Assembly: GCA_944363565.1 (NCBI GenBank)
Contig: CALVUI010000005.1
Location: forward strand, 1 to 52,508
Origin: an uncultured Bacilli bacterium
GTDB taxonomy: Bacteria; Bacillota_I; Bacilli_A; RFN20; CAG-826
DNA length: 52,508 bases
Reading direction: 5' to 3'
Shown: in pieces, positions 41,955 through 48,905 of the stretch
How the letters are laid out: the number at the start of each line of letters is the position of its first letter
Position numbering within the stretch: the stretch's first letter is position 1
Notes under the pieces: generated by a model
Told to the model about the DNA's origin: nothing
Database searches by the model: none
Seen by the model: the letters and a program-made list of their open reading frames with translations, nothing else
Made by a program: the position numbers and the translations under genes

Positions 41955-43604
41955 ATGCCGAGCTTATTAGATATCGCGGAGTTGGTCCTGCCCGGAGTGG
42001 ACCCTAGCCTCGAACACCTCGAGGCCATTTACCCGAAACGCACCCTCGAAGCGGGCGCGGAAGTCACGCGCTTCGCCCCTTCTCCGACCGGCTTCCTCCA
42101 TACGGGGAGTCTTTTTACCGCCCTCATCGGCTACGTACTAGCGAAGCAATCGAAGGGCGTCTTCATCTTCCGGGTCGAGGATACCGATACCAAACGGACC
42201 ATCAAGGGAAGCGACGTCGAATTGCTCGAACAACTCATAAAGTTCGGGATCGTCCCCGACGAAGGCTGGTTCCCGGAAGGGGATAAGGGCAATTATGGGC
42301 CTTACCGTCAGTCCCTAAGGGCCGATATCTACAAGAGGGCCGTCAAGCACCTTCTTATCGAAGGCAAGGCCTACGTCGACTTCGCCACCCCCGAGGATCT
42401 CCTCAAGATCAAGGAAGCCCAGGAGGCCAGCAAGGTTTTGCCGGGATACTACGGAGTTTATGCGAGGGACCGCAATCTTCCCTTGGACGAGGTCGAAAGG
42501 CGGGTCAAGAATGGCGAGAGCTACGTCATCCGTTACAAATCGATGGGTGACCACAACCTCAAGACCTCCTTCGACGATTTGATCCGGGGCCACATCGAAC
42601 TCCAGGACAACGACATGGACATCGTCATTTTGAAGAGGGATGGCCTTCCGACCTACCACTTTGCCCACGTCGTCGATGACCACCTGATGGGGACCACCAT
42701 CGTCAACCGCGGGGAGGAGTGGATCCCCTCGACCCCGGTCCACCTCCAGCTCTTCCGCGACATGGGCTGGGAAGCCCCGAGGTACGCCCATCTCCCGGTC
42801 ATCATGAAGCTCGATCACGGGAACAAGCGGAAACTGAGCAAACGCAAGGACCCGGAGGCCTCGGTGGGTTACTTCCAGGAAATGGGCTATCCACCGGAGG
42901 CCGTCAAGGTCTATCTGATGTCGGTCGCCAATAGCAACTTCGAGGAATGGTCGATCGAGAACCAGAGCCTCGATCTATCGAAGTTCACCTTCTCGTTTGG
43001 CAAGATGAGCCTCGACGGGGCCCTCTTCGATATCGATAAGCTCAATTACTTCTCCCGGGAAGTCCTAAGCCAGATGAAGGGCCTGCCTTTGGTCGAGGAG
43101 ATCAAGGACTGGGCCAAGACCTATTCCCCGAGTTTATTAGAAAAGATCGAACGGGATCCGGCCTACTTCTCGAAGGCCATCGACATCGAGAAGGAAAGGT
43201 CCAATCCCCGGAAGGACTACGCCAAATTCAGCGACATCGAAGCCTCCGTCGCCTTCTTCTACGACGACGAATTCGCCAAGATGAAGGCCAAGGGCCTGCC
43301 CTTTGATGGGAAATACGACCGGGCCTTCATCAAGGACTTCCTCTTGGATCTATCCAAGAACATGGACTACGGACCCGACGAAGGGGCCTGGTGGAACTCG
43401 GTCAAGGAAGTGGCGGGGAAACACGGCTTCTGCCTCGTGAACAAAGAGTACAAGGCCGATCCTGCAGCCTACAAGGGGAATGCCGCCGATGCGGCCGGCA
43501 TCCTCCGGGTCGCCCTTACCGGTTCGAAGAATTCCCCGAACCTCCATGAGGTGATCGGAATCCTCGGCCACGACCGGGTGGTCGCTCGTCTCACTCTTGA
43601 TTAG
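41955..43604 (+). CDS. gltX: Glutamate--tRNA ligase
   Basis: A 549-aa class I synthetase charging tRNA-Glu. The HIGH region is FAPSPTGFLHTGSLFTALIGYVLA, and the KMSKS-type loop is KLSKRKDPEA. The anticodon-binding C-terminal domain is complete. ATG 41955 is chosen. The longer frame to 41910 adds residues unlike the family and overlaps the tRNA-Gly promoter. An N-terminal extension of about 35 residues before the Rossmann domain is longer than in most GluRS. A tRNA-Glu gene lies 29 bp downstream. Confidence 0.92.
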   Translation: MPSLLDIAELVLPGVDPSLEHLEAIYPKRTLEAGAEVTRFAPSPTGFLHTGSLFTALIGYVLAKQSKGVFIFRVEDTDTKRTIKGSDVELLEQLIKFGIVPDEGWFPEGDKGNYGPYRQSLRADIYKRAVKHLLIEGKAYVDFATPEDLLKIKEAQEASKVLPGYYGVYARDRNLPLDEVERRVKNGESYVIRYKSMGDHNLKTSFDDLIRGHIELQDNDMDIVILKRDGLPTYHFAHVVDDHLMGTTIVNRGEEWIPSTPVHLQLFRDMGWEAPRYAHLPVIMKLDHGNKRKLSKRKDPEASVGYFQEMGYPPEAVKVYLMSVANSNFEEWSIENQSLDLSKFTFSFGKMSLDGALFDIDKLNYFSREVLSQMKGLPLVEEIKDWAKTYSPSLLEKIERDPAYFSKAIDIEKERSNPRKDYAKFSDIEASVAFFYDDEFAKMKAKGLPFDGKYDRAFIKDFLLDLSKNMDYGPDEGAWWNSVKEVAGKHGFCLVNKEYKADPAAYKGNAADAAGILRVALTGSKNSPNLHEVIGILGHDRVVARLTLD

Positions 43605-43625
43605 AGGCCTCTAGGGTGGTTTAAT
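43597..43625 (+). promoter_or_regulatory. Promoter of tRNA-Glu overlapping the gltX stop
   Basis: TTGATT (43597-43602), 17-nt spacer, TTTAAT (43620-43625), with the tRNA 5' end 8 nt after the -10. The -35 overlaps the gltX stop codon. Confidence 0.7.
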
Positions 43626-43633
43626 ACCACCGC

Positions 43634-43708
43634 GGCCCTGTGGTCAAGCGGCTAAGACGCAACCCTCTCAAGGTTGAATCCCGGGTTCGATTCCCGGCTG
43701 GGTCACCA
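43634..43708 (+). tRNA. tRNA-Glu (anticodon CTC)
   Basis: 75 nt. The acceptor GGCCCTG pairs with CTGGGTC (one T-T mismatch, one G-T), the anticodon stem CAACC/GGTTG holds loop CTCTCAA with anticodon CTC, the T arm is CCGGGTTCGATTCCCGG, and CCA is encoded. It decodes GAG. It marks the host/island boundary. Confidence 0.93.
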
Positions 43709-43721
43709 TATCGAAAGCATA

Positions 43722-43760
43722 GGTTTGATACGCTAGAAATAGCTAATCAAGCCTTTTTTT
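43722..43760 (+). terminator. Terminator downstream of tRNA-Glu
   Basis: GGTTTGAT pairs with ATCAAGCC, an inner GCTA/TAGC stem is closed by a GAAA tetraloop, and seven T follow. A second copy lies at 52079-52116. Confidence 0.85.
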
Positions 43761-43842
43761 GAGCCAAAATTAGCAAAACTTAGCAGTTATTTCACATAAA
43801 CTGAGCATAAGCAGCTTAACATCCTATCTTCTACCAGTGAAG

Positions 43843-43850
43843 TTTTAGTT
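43843..43850 (+). repeat. Target-site duplication, left
   Basis: TTTTAGTT, identical to 45226-45233, flanks the IS256-family element. An 8-bp duplication is typical for this family. Confidence 0.85.
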
Positions 43851-45225
43851 GGGACCACGGATGAATCTTGTGTAAGAAAGAAAACCGGCCATCACCACCC
43901 CTAGGGGTGGCCGGCCGGGCTTGAACCAAACGAGGTAGCCTTCTATCCTTGCGATTGTGACCAAAAGGAGAAAGCTACATGGACGATTTTAATGCAACCA
44001 AGCCCATCGGGGAAGGCCTTTCCCCCGCCATCGAGCTGATGAGGAGGGCCACGGAGGAGGCCGTCAACGAGGCGATGGAGGACCAGTTCCTCTCCTTCCT
44101 CGAGGACTGCCTTTCCGACGCGGAAACGCCTAGGAACGGCTATTACGCAAGAAAGGTGCTGACCACCGTCGGCGAGATAACCGTCCGGGTGCCGAGGGAC
44201 CGCCTCGGCCTCTTCAGGGAACGGGTCATAGGGAGATACAGGAGGAGGATCGACGGCCTCGATTGGGAGATCGGGAGGCTCTATTCCCAGGGGATGTCGG
44301 CCTCCGACATAAGCCAGTACCTATCCGCGAAGTCCGGCGTGGAGGTATCCGAAAAGCTCGTCCTCGCCATCGTGAGGGGAAGCTATGGGGAAGCCGAGAA
44401 ATTCAATTCGAGGGCGTTGCCGAGGTGCCCATTCGTCTACCTCGACGGCACGTGGCTCCCGGTGAGGAGGAGGTACGAAGGAGGGGACCGTTACGAGAAG
44501 GAATGCGTCATGGTGGCCCTCGGGGTCACCGAATCGGGGAGGAAGGAGGTCCTCGGCTTCTGGATGGTGCCGGAGGAATCATCGGCCGCATGGGAAAAAT
44601 GCCTGCGGAGCCTTAGGGAAAGAGGGGTCGGGGATCCCCTCCTGTTCGTCACCGACGGCCTCCAGGGGATGCCCGAGGCCATAAGGCGGGCATTCCCCGA
44701 TTCCCGCCACCAGAGGTGCCTCGTTCACGTCGGGAGGAACATGTCCTCGGGGGCGAGGAAGAAGGACCGGCAGGGGATATTGGACGACTTCAAGGAAGTG
44801 TATTCGGCCGAATCGGAAGCCGAAGCCAGGGCTCGGCTGGGCCTGTTCGTGGCCAAGTGGGCCAAGACGTACCCATCGTTCAGGAGATACCTCTCCGAGC
44901 CGGGGCTGTTCTCTTTCTATAGGTTCCCAAGGCCGATCAGGAAGGCTTTGTACACATCCAACGCGGTGGAGGCCTTCCACGCCTGCTTGAAGAGGAAGCT
45001 CAGGTCCAGGCTGGGCATGCATTCGATCAGGAACGGCTATTACCTCATATCCGTCGAGGCCGAGAGGTACAACCGATCCAGGCATTGCAAGGCGATAGCG
45101 GGCTTCGATGAGCTATCCGACGAAGAGCTGAAACAGGTTGGCATGTCGAGGTGAAAGGAGTTAAATGATGTGGCAAGGCGGAAGGCGCCTCGTCTTGGCG
45201 ATACACAAGATTCATCCGTGGTCTC
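43851..45225 (+). mobile_element. Complete IS256-family insertion sequence
   Basis: 1375 bp bounded by 24-bp terminal inverted repeats (43851-43874 and 45202-45225, one mismatch, core ACCACGGATGAATCTTGTGT) and an 8-bp target duplication. It holds one transposase gene. Its GC content matches the host chromosome and contrasts with the AT-rich DNA on its right. A palindrome CCACCCCTAGGGGTGG lies inside the left end. Confidence 0.92.
43979..45154 (+). CDS. IS256-family (mutator-type) transposase
   Basis: A 391-aa DDE transposase catalysing cut-and-paste or copy-out movement of the element. The catalytic triad reads as Asp156 (YLDGTW), Asp226 (FVTDGLQG) and Glu331 (SNAVEAFH). The conserved RCLVHVGRN lies between the second and third. 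The helix-turn-helix at the N-terminal third (MSASDISQYLSAKSG) binds the ends. Full length, so possibly active. AAAGGAG precedes the ATG. Confidence 0.95.
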   Translation: MDDFNATKPIGEGLSPAIELMRRATEEAVNEAMEDQFLSFLEDCLSDAETPRNGYYARKVLTTVGEITVRVPRDRLGLFRERVIGRYRRRIDGLDWEIGRLYSQGMSASDISQYLSAKSGVEVSEKLVLAIVRGSYGEAEKFNSRALPRCPFVYLDGTWLPVRRRYEGGDRYEKECVMVALGVTESGRKEVLGFWMVPEESSAAWEKCLRSLRERGVGDPLLFVTDGLQGMPEAIRRAFPDSRHQRCLVHVGRNMSSGARKKDRQGILDDFKEVYSAESEAEARARLGLFVAKWAKTYPSFRRYLSEPGLFSFYRFPRPIRKALYTSNAVEAFHACLKRKLRSRLGMHSIRNGYYLISVEAERYNRSRHCKAIAGFDELSDEELKQVGMSR

Positions 45226-45233
45226 TTTTAGTT
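45226..45233 (+). repeat. Target-site duplication, right
   Basis: TTTTAGTT, the right copy of the 8-bp duplication made by the IS insertion. Confidence 0.85.
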
Positions 45234-45323
45234 CGTGATTTTGCACAAAAAACTTTTTATAGCACAATAAACTTTTTGTCCCACAAAAAATTTTTATCCT
45301 TTTTGACAAAAAATCCCGTCAAA
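45234..45323 (+). repeat. Left flanking direct repeat, part 2
   Basis: Continues the repeat interrupted at 43850 and matches 52206-52297 with few differences. It holds three tandem iterons. Confidence 0.8.
45244..45299 (+). repeat. Three tandem iterons (left array)
   Basis: Units 45244-45262, 45263-45281 and 45282-45299 share CACAAWAAACTTTTT followed by RTMB-type ends. They lie upstream of the XRE regulator promoter and could bind a regulator or recombinase. Confidence 0.65.
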
Positions 45324-45364
45324 TTCCTAAAGGAATAGTCAAAACTATATAAAAGTGATATACT
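45323..45364 (+). promoter_or_regulatory. Palindromic operator and promoter of the defence operon
   Basis: ATTCCTAAAGGAAT (45323-45336) is a perfect inverted repeat. TGA-TATACT (45356-45364) is an extended -10. The arrangement resembles control-protein operators of restriction-modification systems, where the XRE regulator binds at its own promoter. Confidence 0.5.
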
Positions 45365-45386
45365 ACTGTAAAAGTGAGGTATTCCT

Positions 45387-45578
45387 ATGACATATGCAGA
45401 AGGGATAAAACTTTTAAGAAAGAAGATGTTGATTTCCCAAAAAGAGTTAGCTGAAAAACTTGGAGTTTCTTTTGTAAGCGTAAATCGTTGGGAAAATAAT
45501 AAATATCAGCCGACCATAAAAGTTAAAAGAAAACTTAAAAAGTATTTTGTCATGGTTGGCATAGTCGTGGAGGATTGA
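45387..45578 (+). CDS. XRE-family transcriptional regulator (C-protein-like)
   Basis: A 63-aa helix-turn-helix protein: ISQKELAEKLGVSFVSVNRWENNKYQPT is a typical Cro/C1 HTH covering residues 17-44. Size and position at the head of a methyltransferase operon resemble the controller proteins that time restriction-modification expression. GTGAGGT lies 7 nt before the ATG. The palindrome at 45323-45336 is a candidate binding site. Confidence 0.85.
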   Translation: MTYAEGIKLLRKKMLISQKELAEKLGVSFVSVNRWENNKYQPTIKVKRKLKKYFVMVGIVVED

Positions 45579-45583
45579 ATGTT

Positions 45584-46114
45584 ATGGGTGAAAGAACAAA
45601 ATCTGAAAATACTTTATCTAAATTCAATCTCTTGGTACTTTTTGAGCAATTAATTTCTAAAAGTGGTTTTTTATTGGTCAATTATAAAGACATTAATGAC
45701 AAACTAGAGAATTTCCATTCTTTAGTAATAGAGAAAGACAAAAGGCGATTCGAAATAATCTTCAACATTAGAAATATTAGTGATGCTTATTTACCTAATA
45801 GACCTGAGATTAAACGAAGGCAGGTAGGAAGATTGGTTTTTGATGAGTTGCCTTCGAATCAAAAGAATCGCGCAGTAATGCTCCTCGGATTAAAAATTAT
45901 TAATGGTGAACCTGTACTTGTTTGTTGGAATCCGTTTTATTTTGTTGGTCACGCCACTAACAGGTCTTGTTATGTTGCACAATCCAGCATGGAAAAAGCC
46001 TTACAGTGTGGGCTTTATGTAGGAGATGATTGCAAAACAAGAGTCTATGCTTGTTTTGGCTCAAACTTTAATAGACTTTTACAACTATTCGTTGAAGAAA
46101 ACGCTTTGGAGTAA
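45584..46114 (+). CDS. Unrecognised protein of the GHKL/Z1 restriction-like operon
   Basis: 176 aa, function unknown. No signal peptide or membrane span. The middle has a dense run, RPEIKRRQVGRLVFDELP then AVMLLGLKIINGEPVLVCWNPF, HATNRSCYVAQSSMEKAL and a C-terminal TRVYACFGSNFNRLLQLFVEEN. It reads as a compact beta-rich domain. No PD-(D/E)XK, HNH or GIY-YIG motif is visible. Position between regulator and methyltransferase suggests DNA recognition or a second nuclease. ATG 45584 is chosen because GGAGG lies 10 nt upstream. A TTG at 45575 is too close to it. Confidence 0.6.
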   Translation: MGERTKSENTLSKFNLLVLFEQLISKSGFLLVNYKDINDKLENFHSLVIEKDKRRFEIIFNIRNISDAYLPNRPEIKRRQVGRLVFDELPSNQKNRAVMLLGLKIINGEPVLVCWNPFYFVGHATNRSCYVAQSSMEKALQCGLYVGDDCKTRVYACFGSNFNRLLQLFVEENALE

Positions 46115-46115
46115 T

Positions 46116-47345
46116 ATGAGTAAAATATTAAGTAAGAAATATACATACATTGATTTATTCGCAGGTATAGGTGGCTTTAGACTTGCTATGGATGAGTATT
46201 CTGATCATAACGCAGTTTGTCTATATGCTTCTGAGATTGATGAAGCGGCTCAAAAAACTTATGAATTGAACTTTAATCAAAAGCCACTTGGCGATATTAG
46301 AAAAATCAATCCAATCGAAATGGGTTATGACGCGCCAGATGTTGTTTGTGGTGGGTTCCCGTGTCAAACATTTTCTAAAGGCGGATATCAAGCTGGATTT
46401 AAAGACTCTAGAGGAACGCTTTTTAGAGAAATAATTAGAATAATCGAATCTTATCAAGAAAATTATAGGCCTAAAATTTTAATTTTAGAAAATGTTCAAA
46501 ACTTAGTCAGTCATGATAACGGAGAAACTTGGAAGACCATTCATCATGAAATATCGGAAGCAGGTTACAATGTAGTTCCAAAACCTATTGTATTAGCTCC
46601 AAAAGATGTCGGAATACCGCAACTTAGAAATAGGGCCATAATTTTGGCTGTTAGAAAAGATATTTATTCAAAACCGATTGATTTATCTTTTGATAGAGTA
46701 AAGCAAAACACATTGTCTATCAAAAGCATTATAGATGACACAATCACACCAAATCAGAAGAAACAATATAAAATTAGTAAGGAACAATTTGACATATTAA
46801 AATGTTGGGATGAATTCATTCATATCATTCCAAAGGATAAAAGAATTATTGGTTTTCCAATATGGACTGACGAATTTGGAAGGAGATATAACATCTCACA
46901 TTTTCCGGTGTGGAAACAATATATCATAAATAAAAACAGAGATTTGTATAAGACATACAAATTGGACATTGATGAGTGGATGAAAAAATGGAAGATTAGA
47001 GAATCCATGACAGCAACTAATAGAAAATTTGAATGGCAAGCTGGTAAAGATATTAACAGTGTTTTTGATGGGATTATTCAATTTAGAACAAGTGGCGTAA
47101 GAGTCAAAAGACCAACTGAGTCACCGGCCTTAGTCGCTATGGATCATCGCCCGATTTATGGTCCTGAAAAACGATTCTTTACTCCTTCTGAGGCTCTAAA
47201 ATTGCAGAGCTTTCCAGCGGATTATAAATTTGATGAAAAAGAAAAAGAAATATTTAAACAGTTAGGAAATGCAGTGAATGCAAAGGTAATCAAAGTTGCG
47301 TTTGAGTCATTTATTAATTATTTAAAAAAAAGGGTGAGGGAATAG
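46116..47345 (+). CDS. DNA (cytosine-5) methyltransferase
   Basis: A 409-aa SAM-dependent enzyme making 5-methylcytosine in a specific DNA site. Motif I is FAGIGGF (15-21), the catalytic motif IV is P82-C83-Q84, motif VI is E125-N126-V127, motif VIII is QLRNRAIILAV, and motifs IX-X end with LGNAVN. The target-recognition region (about 240-340) does not reveal the site. The start at 46116 follows the previous stop by one base with GGAG upstream. The longer frame to 46026 overlaps that gene. It is the modification partner of the downstream nuclease/ATPase genes. Confidence 0.94.
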   Translation: MSKILSKKYTYIDLFAGIGGFRLAMDEYSDHNAVCLYASEIDEAAQKTYELNFNQKPLGDIRKINPIEMGYDAPDVVCGGFPCQTFSKGGYQAGFKDSRGTLFREIIRIIESYQENYRPKILILENVQNLVSHDNGETWKTIHHEISEAGYNVVPKPIVLAPKDVGIPQLRNRAIILAVRKDIYSKPIDLSFDRVKQNTLSIKSIIDDTITPNQKKQYKISKEQFDILKCWDEFIHIIPKDKRIIGFPIWTDEFGRRYNISHFPVWKQYIINKNRDLYKTYKLDIDEWMKKWKIRESMTATNRKFEWQAGKDINSVFDGIIQFRTSGVRVKRPTESPALVAMDHRPIYGPEKRFFTPSEALKLQSFPADYKFDEKEKEIFKQLGNAVNAKVIKVAFESFINYLKKRVRE

Positions 47346-47348
47346 GAT

Positions 47349-48905
47349 ATGGAAAAAACAACTAAAGCGTTTGATGTAACTGCTGAATCTGGAATCATCG
47401 CTATTTGGCAGAGAGAAAAATTCAAGTTAGACCGCGTCTTTTCAGAATTTGTAGATAATTCTTTGCAGAGTTATCTCGATCATAAAGATACTTTAGATAG
47501 GCTTCCAGATGGTAAAAAGTGTTTTGTTCAAATTATTTGGAATGCAGATAAAATTGTTATCACAGATAACGCTTTTGGCATGAATGAGGAGGAATTTGCT
47601 AGAGCTTTAAAGCCTAAAGCCACAAATCCTAACGCACTTAGAAACAATCAATTAAGTGTATATGGACTTGGACTCAAATATGCATCTGTTTATCTAGGCA
47701 ATCATTATTCAATTTCTTCTACTAGATATGGTTCGACAATTCATTATTATGCTGAGGTAGACGTTCCTGAATTCGAAAAAAACAATCCAAAGAATGTAGA
47801 TGCAATTGTTTCTGATACTTTCCCTGAAAAGCATGAAACAATTTTGGAAATTACTTCTATAAGAATTAAAAGAACTCCAGACAAAGAAAGAGATCTTCGA
47901 GAGAAACTTGGCATTATTTACAATCACTACATTAATAGTGGCGACTTGTCAATTTCTATAAATGGTATACCAGTTTCATATGTTAGGCCGCAATTAAGAC
48001 CAAAAGAAGAGGGTGGCGTGTATTTTGAAAAGTTCGAAGATAGTTTTACTGTAGGTGATAAAAAATATGAATTTAGTGGCTGGATGGGGCTTCTTAACAG
48101 AGGTAATCAAGCTATCACTGGTATCAATTTGATGCAAGCAAAACGTTGTATAGAACTTGGTTATAAGCCAAAAAAGTTTTTTGGTACTGGCAACTCATTT
48201 GAAAATTCAAGAGTTGTCGGCGAAATAGTCTTTAATGGCGAAAACTATGTTCTTTCTTTCAATAAAGATGGATTTGTTTGGGCAGATGATGGCGCAGAAG
48301 ATGTTTTTATTGAAAAATTAATTAATATTCCGCAAGTTAAATATATTAAGAGAATGGCTCATGAGTTAACTTACACAGACGACGATGACAAAACAAAGAA
48401 GAAAACTCAAAACATTTTCAAAAACAACTCTTCAATTGTATTGACGCCTCCGACTGTTACAAAGGAGAAGAAAGAAAAAAAGGTTGAAAAACCAAACGAT
48501 ACAAAGATTGAGTCAGAAGAGCCAAAACAAACCACAATTGAAGTTCATAAAAAAGAGCAAATTGAGGTCGAAACAAAAAAAGATGGCTATGACAGATATT
48601 CTGTTATGGTTAATGGTAAAAACGCCACTCTTTGTGTTGAAATTCAACAAGGAAATGGAACTGAAGATTGGATTAAGCTTGAAAAATACGAAGATGGTTA
48701 TCTTTTAAAGATAAATACAGGTAATAATTTTATCGGCGAGAATTTTAATACTCAAACTTCAAAAGCAGCTTCAAATGCAATCGCTATTGTTTTGGCGACC
48801 AGCATGCTAAAAGCACAAAATTCTGGTCTTAAATTAAGTGAAGCAATGCTTCTATTAAATTCTATGAACGAGATTATGGGAAAACCGAAAGATGGAGATC
48901 AATAA
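47349..48905 (+). CDS. MutL/MORC-like GHKL ATPase
   Basis: 518 aa. The N-terminal Bergerat-fold ATPase has the N box Glu33-F-V-Asp36-Asn37, G1 box D73-N-A-F-G77-M and G2 box Y105-G-L-G-L-K110. A transducer-like domain follows (about 180-330), then a Lys/Glu-rich linker (about 355-410) and a C-terminal domain (about 410-518). Related S5/GHKL ATPases in restriction-like operons were linked to the origin of eukaryotic MORC proteins by Iyer, Abhiman and Aravind. It probably forms an ATP-dependent clamp on DNA. Its end overlaps the Z1 gene by 14 bp. Confidence 0.85.
   Translation: MEKTTKAFDVTAESGIIAIWQREKFKLDRVFSEFVDNSLQSYLDHKDTLDRLPDGKKCFVQIIWNADKIVITDNAFGMNEEEFARALKPKATNPNALRNNQLSVYGLGLKYASVYLGNHYSISSTRYGSTIHYYAEVDVPEFEKNNPKNVDAIVSDTFPEKHETILEITSIRIKRTPDKERDLREKLGIIYNHYINSGDLSISINGIPVSYVRPQLRPKEEGGVYFEKFEDSFTVGDKKYEFSGWMGLLNRGNQAITGINLMQAKRCIELGYKPKKFFGTGNSFENSRVVGEIVFNGENYVLSFNKDGFVWADDGAEDVFIEKLINIPQVKYIKRMAHELTYTDDDDKTKKKTQNIFKNNSSIVLTPPTVTKEKKEKKVEKPNDTKIESEEPKQTTIEVHKKEQIEVETKKDGYDRYSVMVNGKNATLCVEIQQGNGTEDWIKLEKYEDGYLLKINTGNNFIGENFNTQTSKAASNAIAIVLATSMLKAQNSGLKLSEAMLLLNSMNEIMGKPKDGDQ

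Larger units (their letters stand above)
43709..43850 (+). repeat. Left flanking direct repeat, part 1
   Basis: This segment is highly similar to 52065-52206 in the same orientation, beginning right at the tRNA-Glu 3' end. It contains the hairpin terminator and an AT-rich stretch. It is interrupted at 43850 by the IS element and continues at 45234. Confidence 0.8.

Noticed and set aside
43722-43760. Hairpin GCTA-GAAA-TAGC resembling a Cas9 guide/tracr scaffold
   Set aside because: The stem continues as GGTTTGAT/ATCAAGCC and ends in a T-run, so it is an intrinsic terminator. There is no cas gene or repeat-spacer array.
43709-43760. Classical tRNA attachment site (duplicated tRNA 3' end)
   Set aside because: The right repeat lacks any tRNA-Glu 3' sequence, homology starts only after CCA, and no integrase is in view.
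45244-45299. Iteron array considered as a CRISPR array
   Set aside because: Units are directly contiguous without unique spacers and no cas genes are present.
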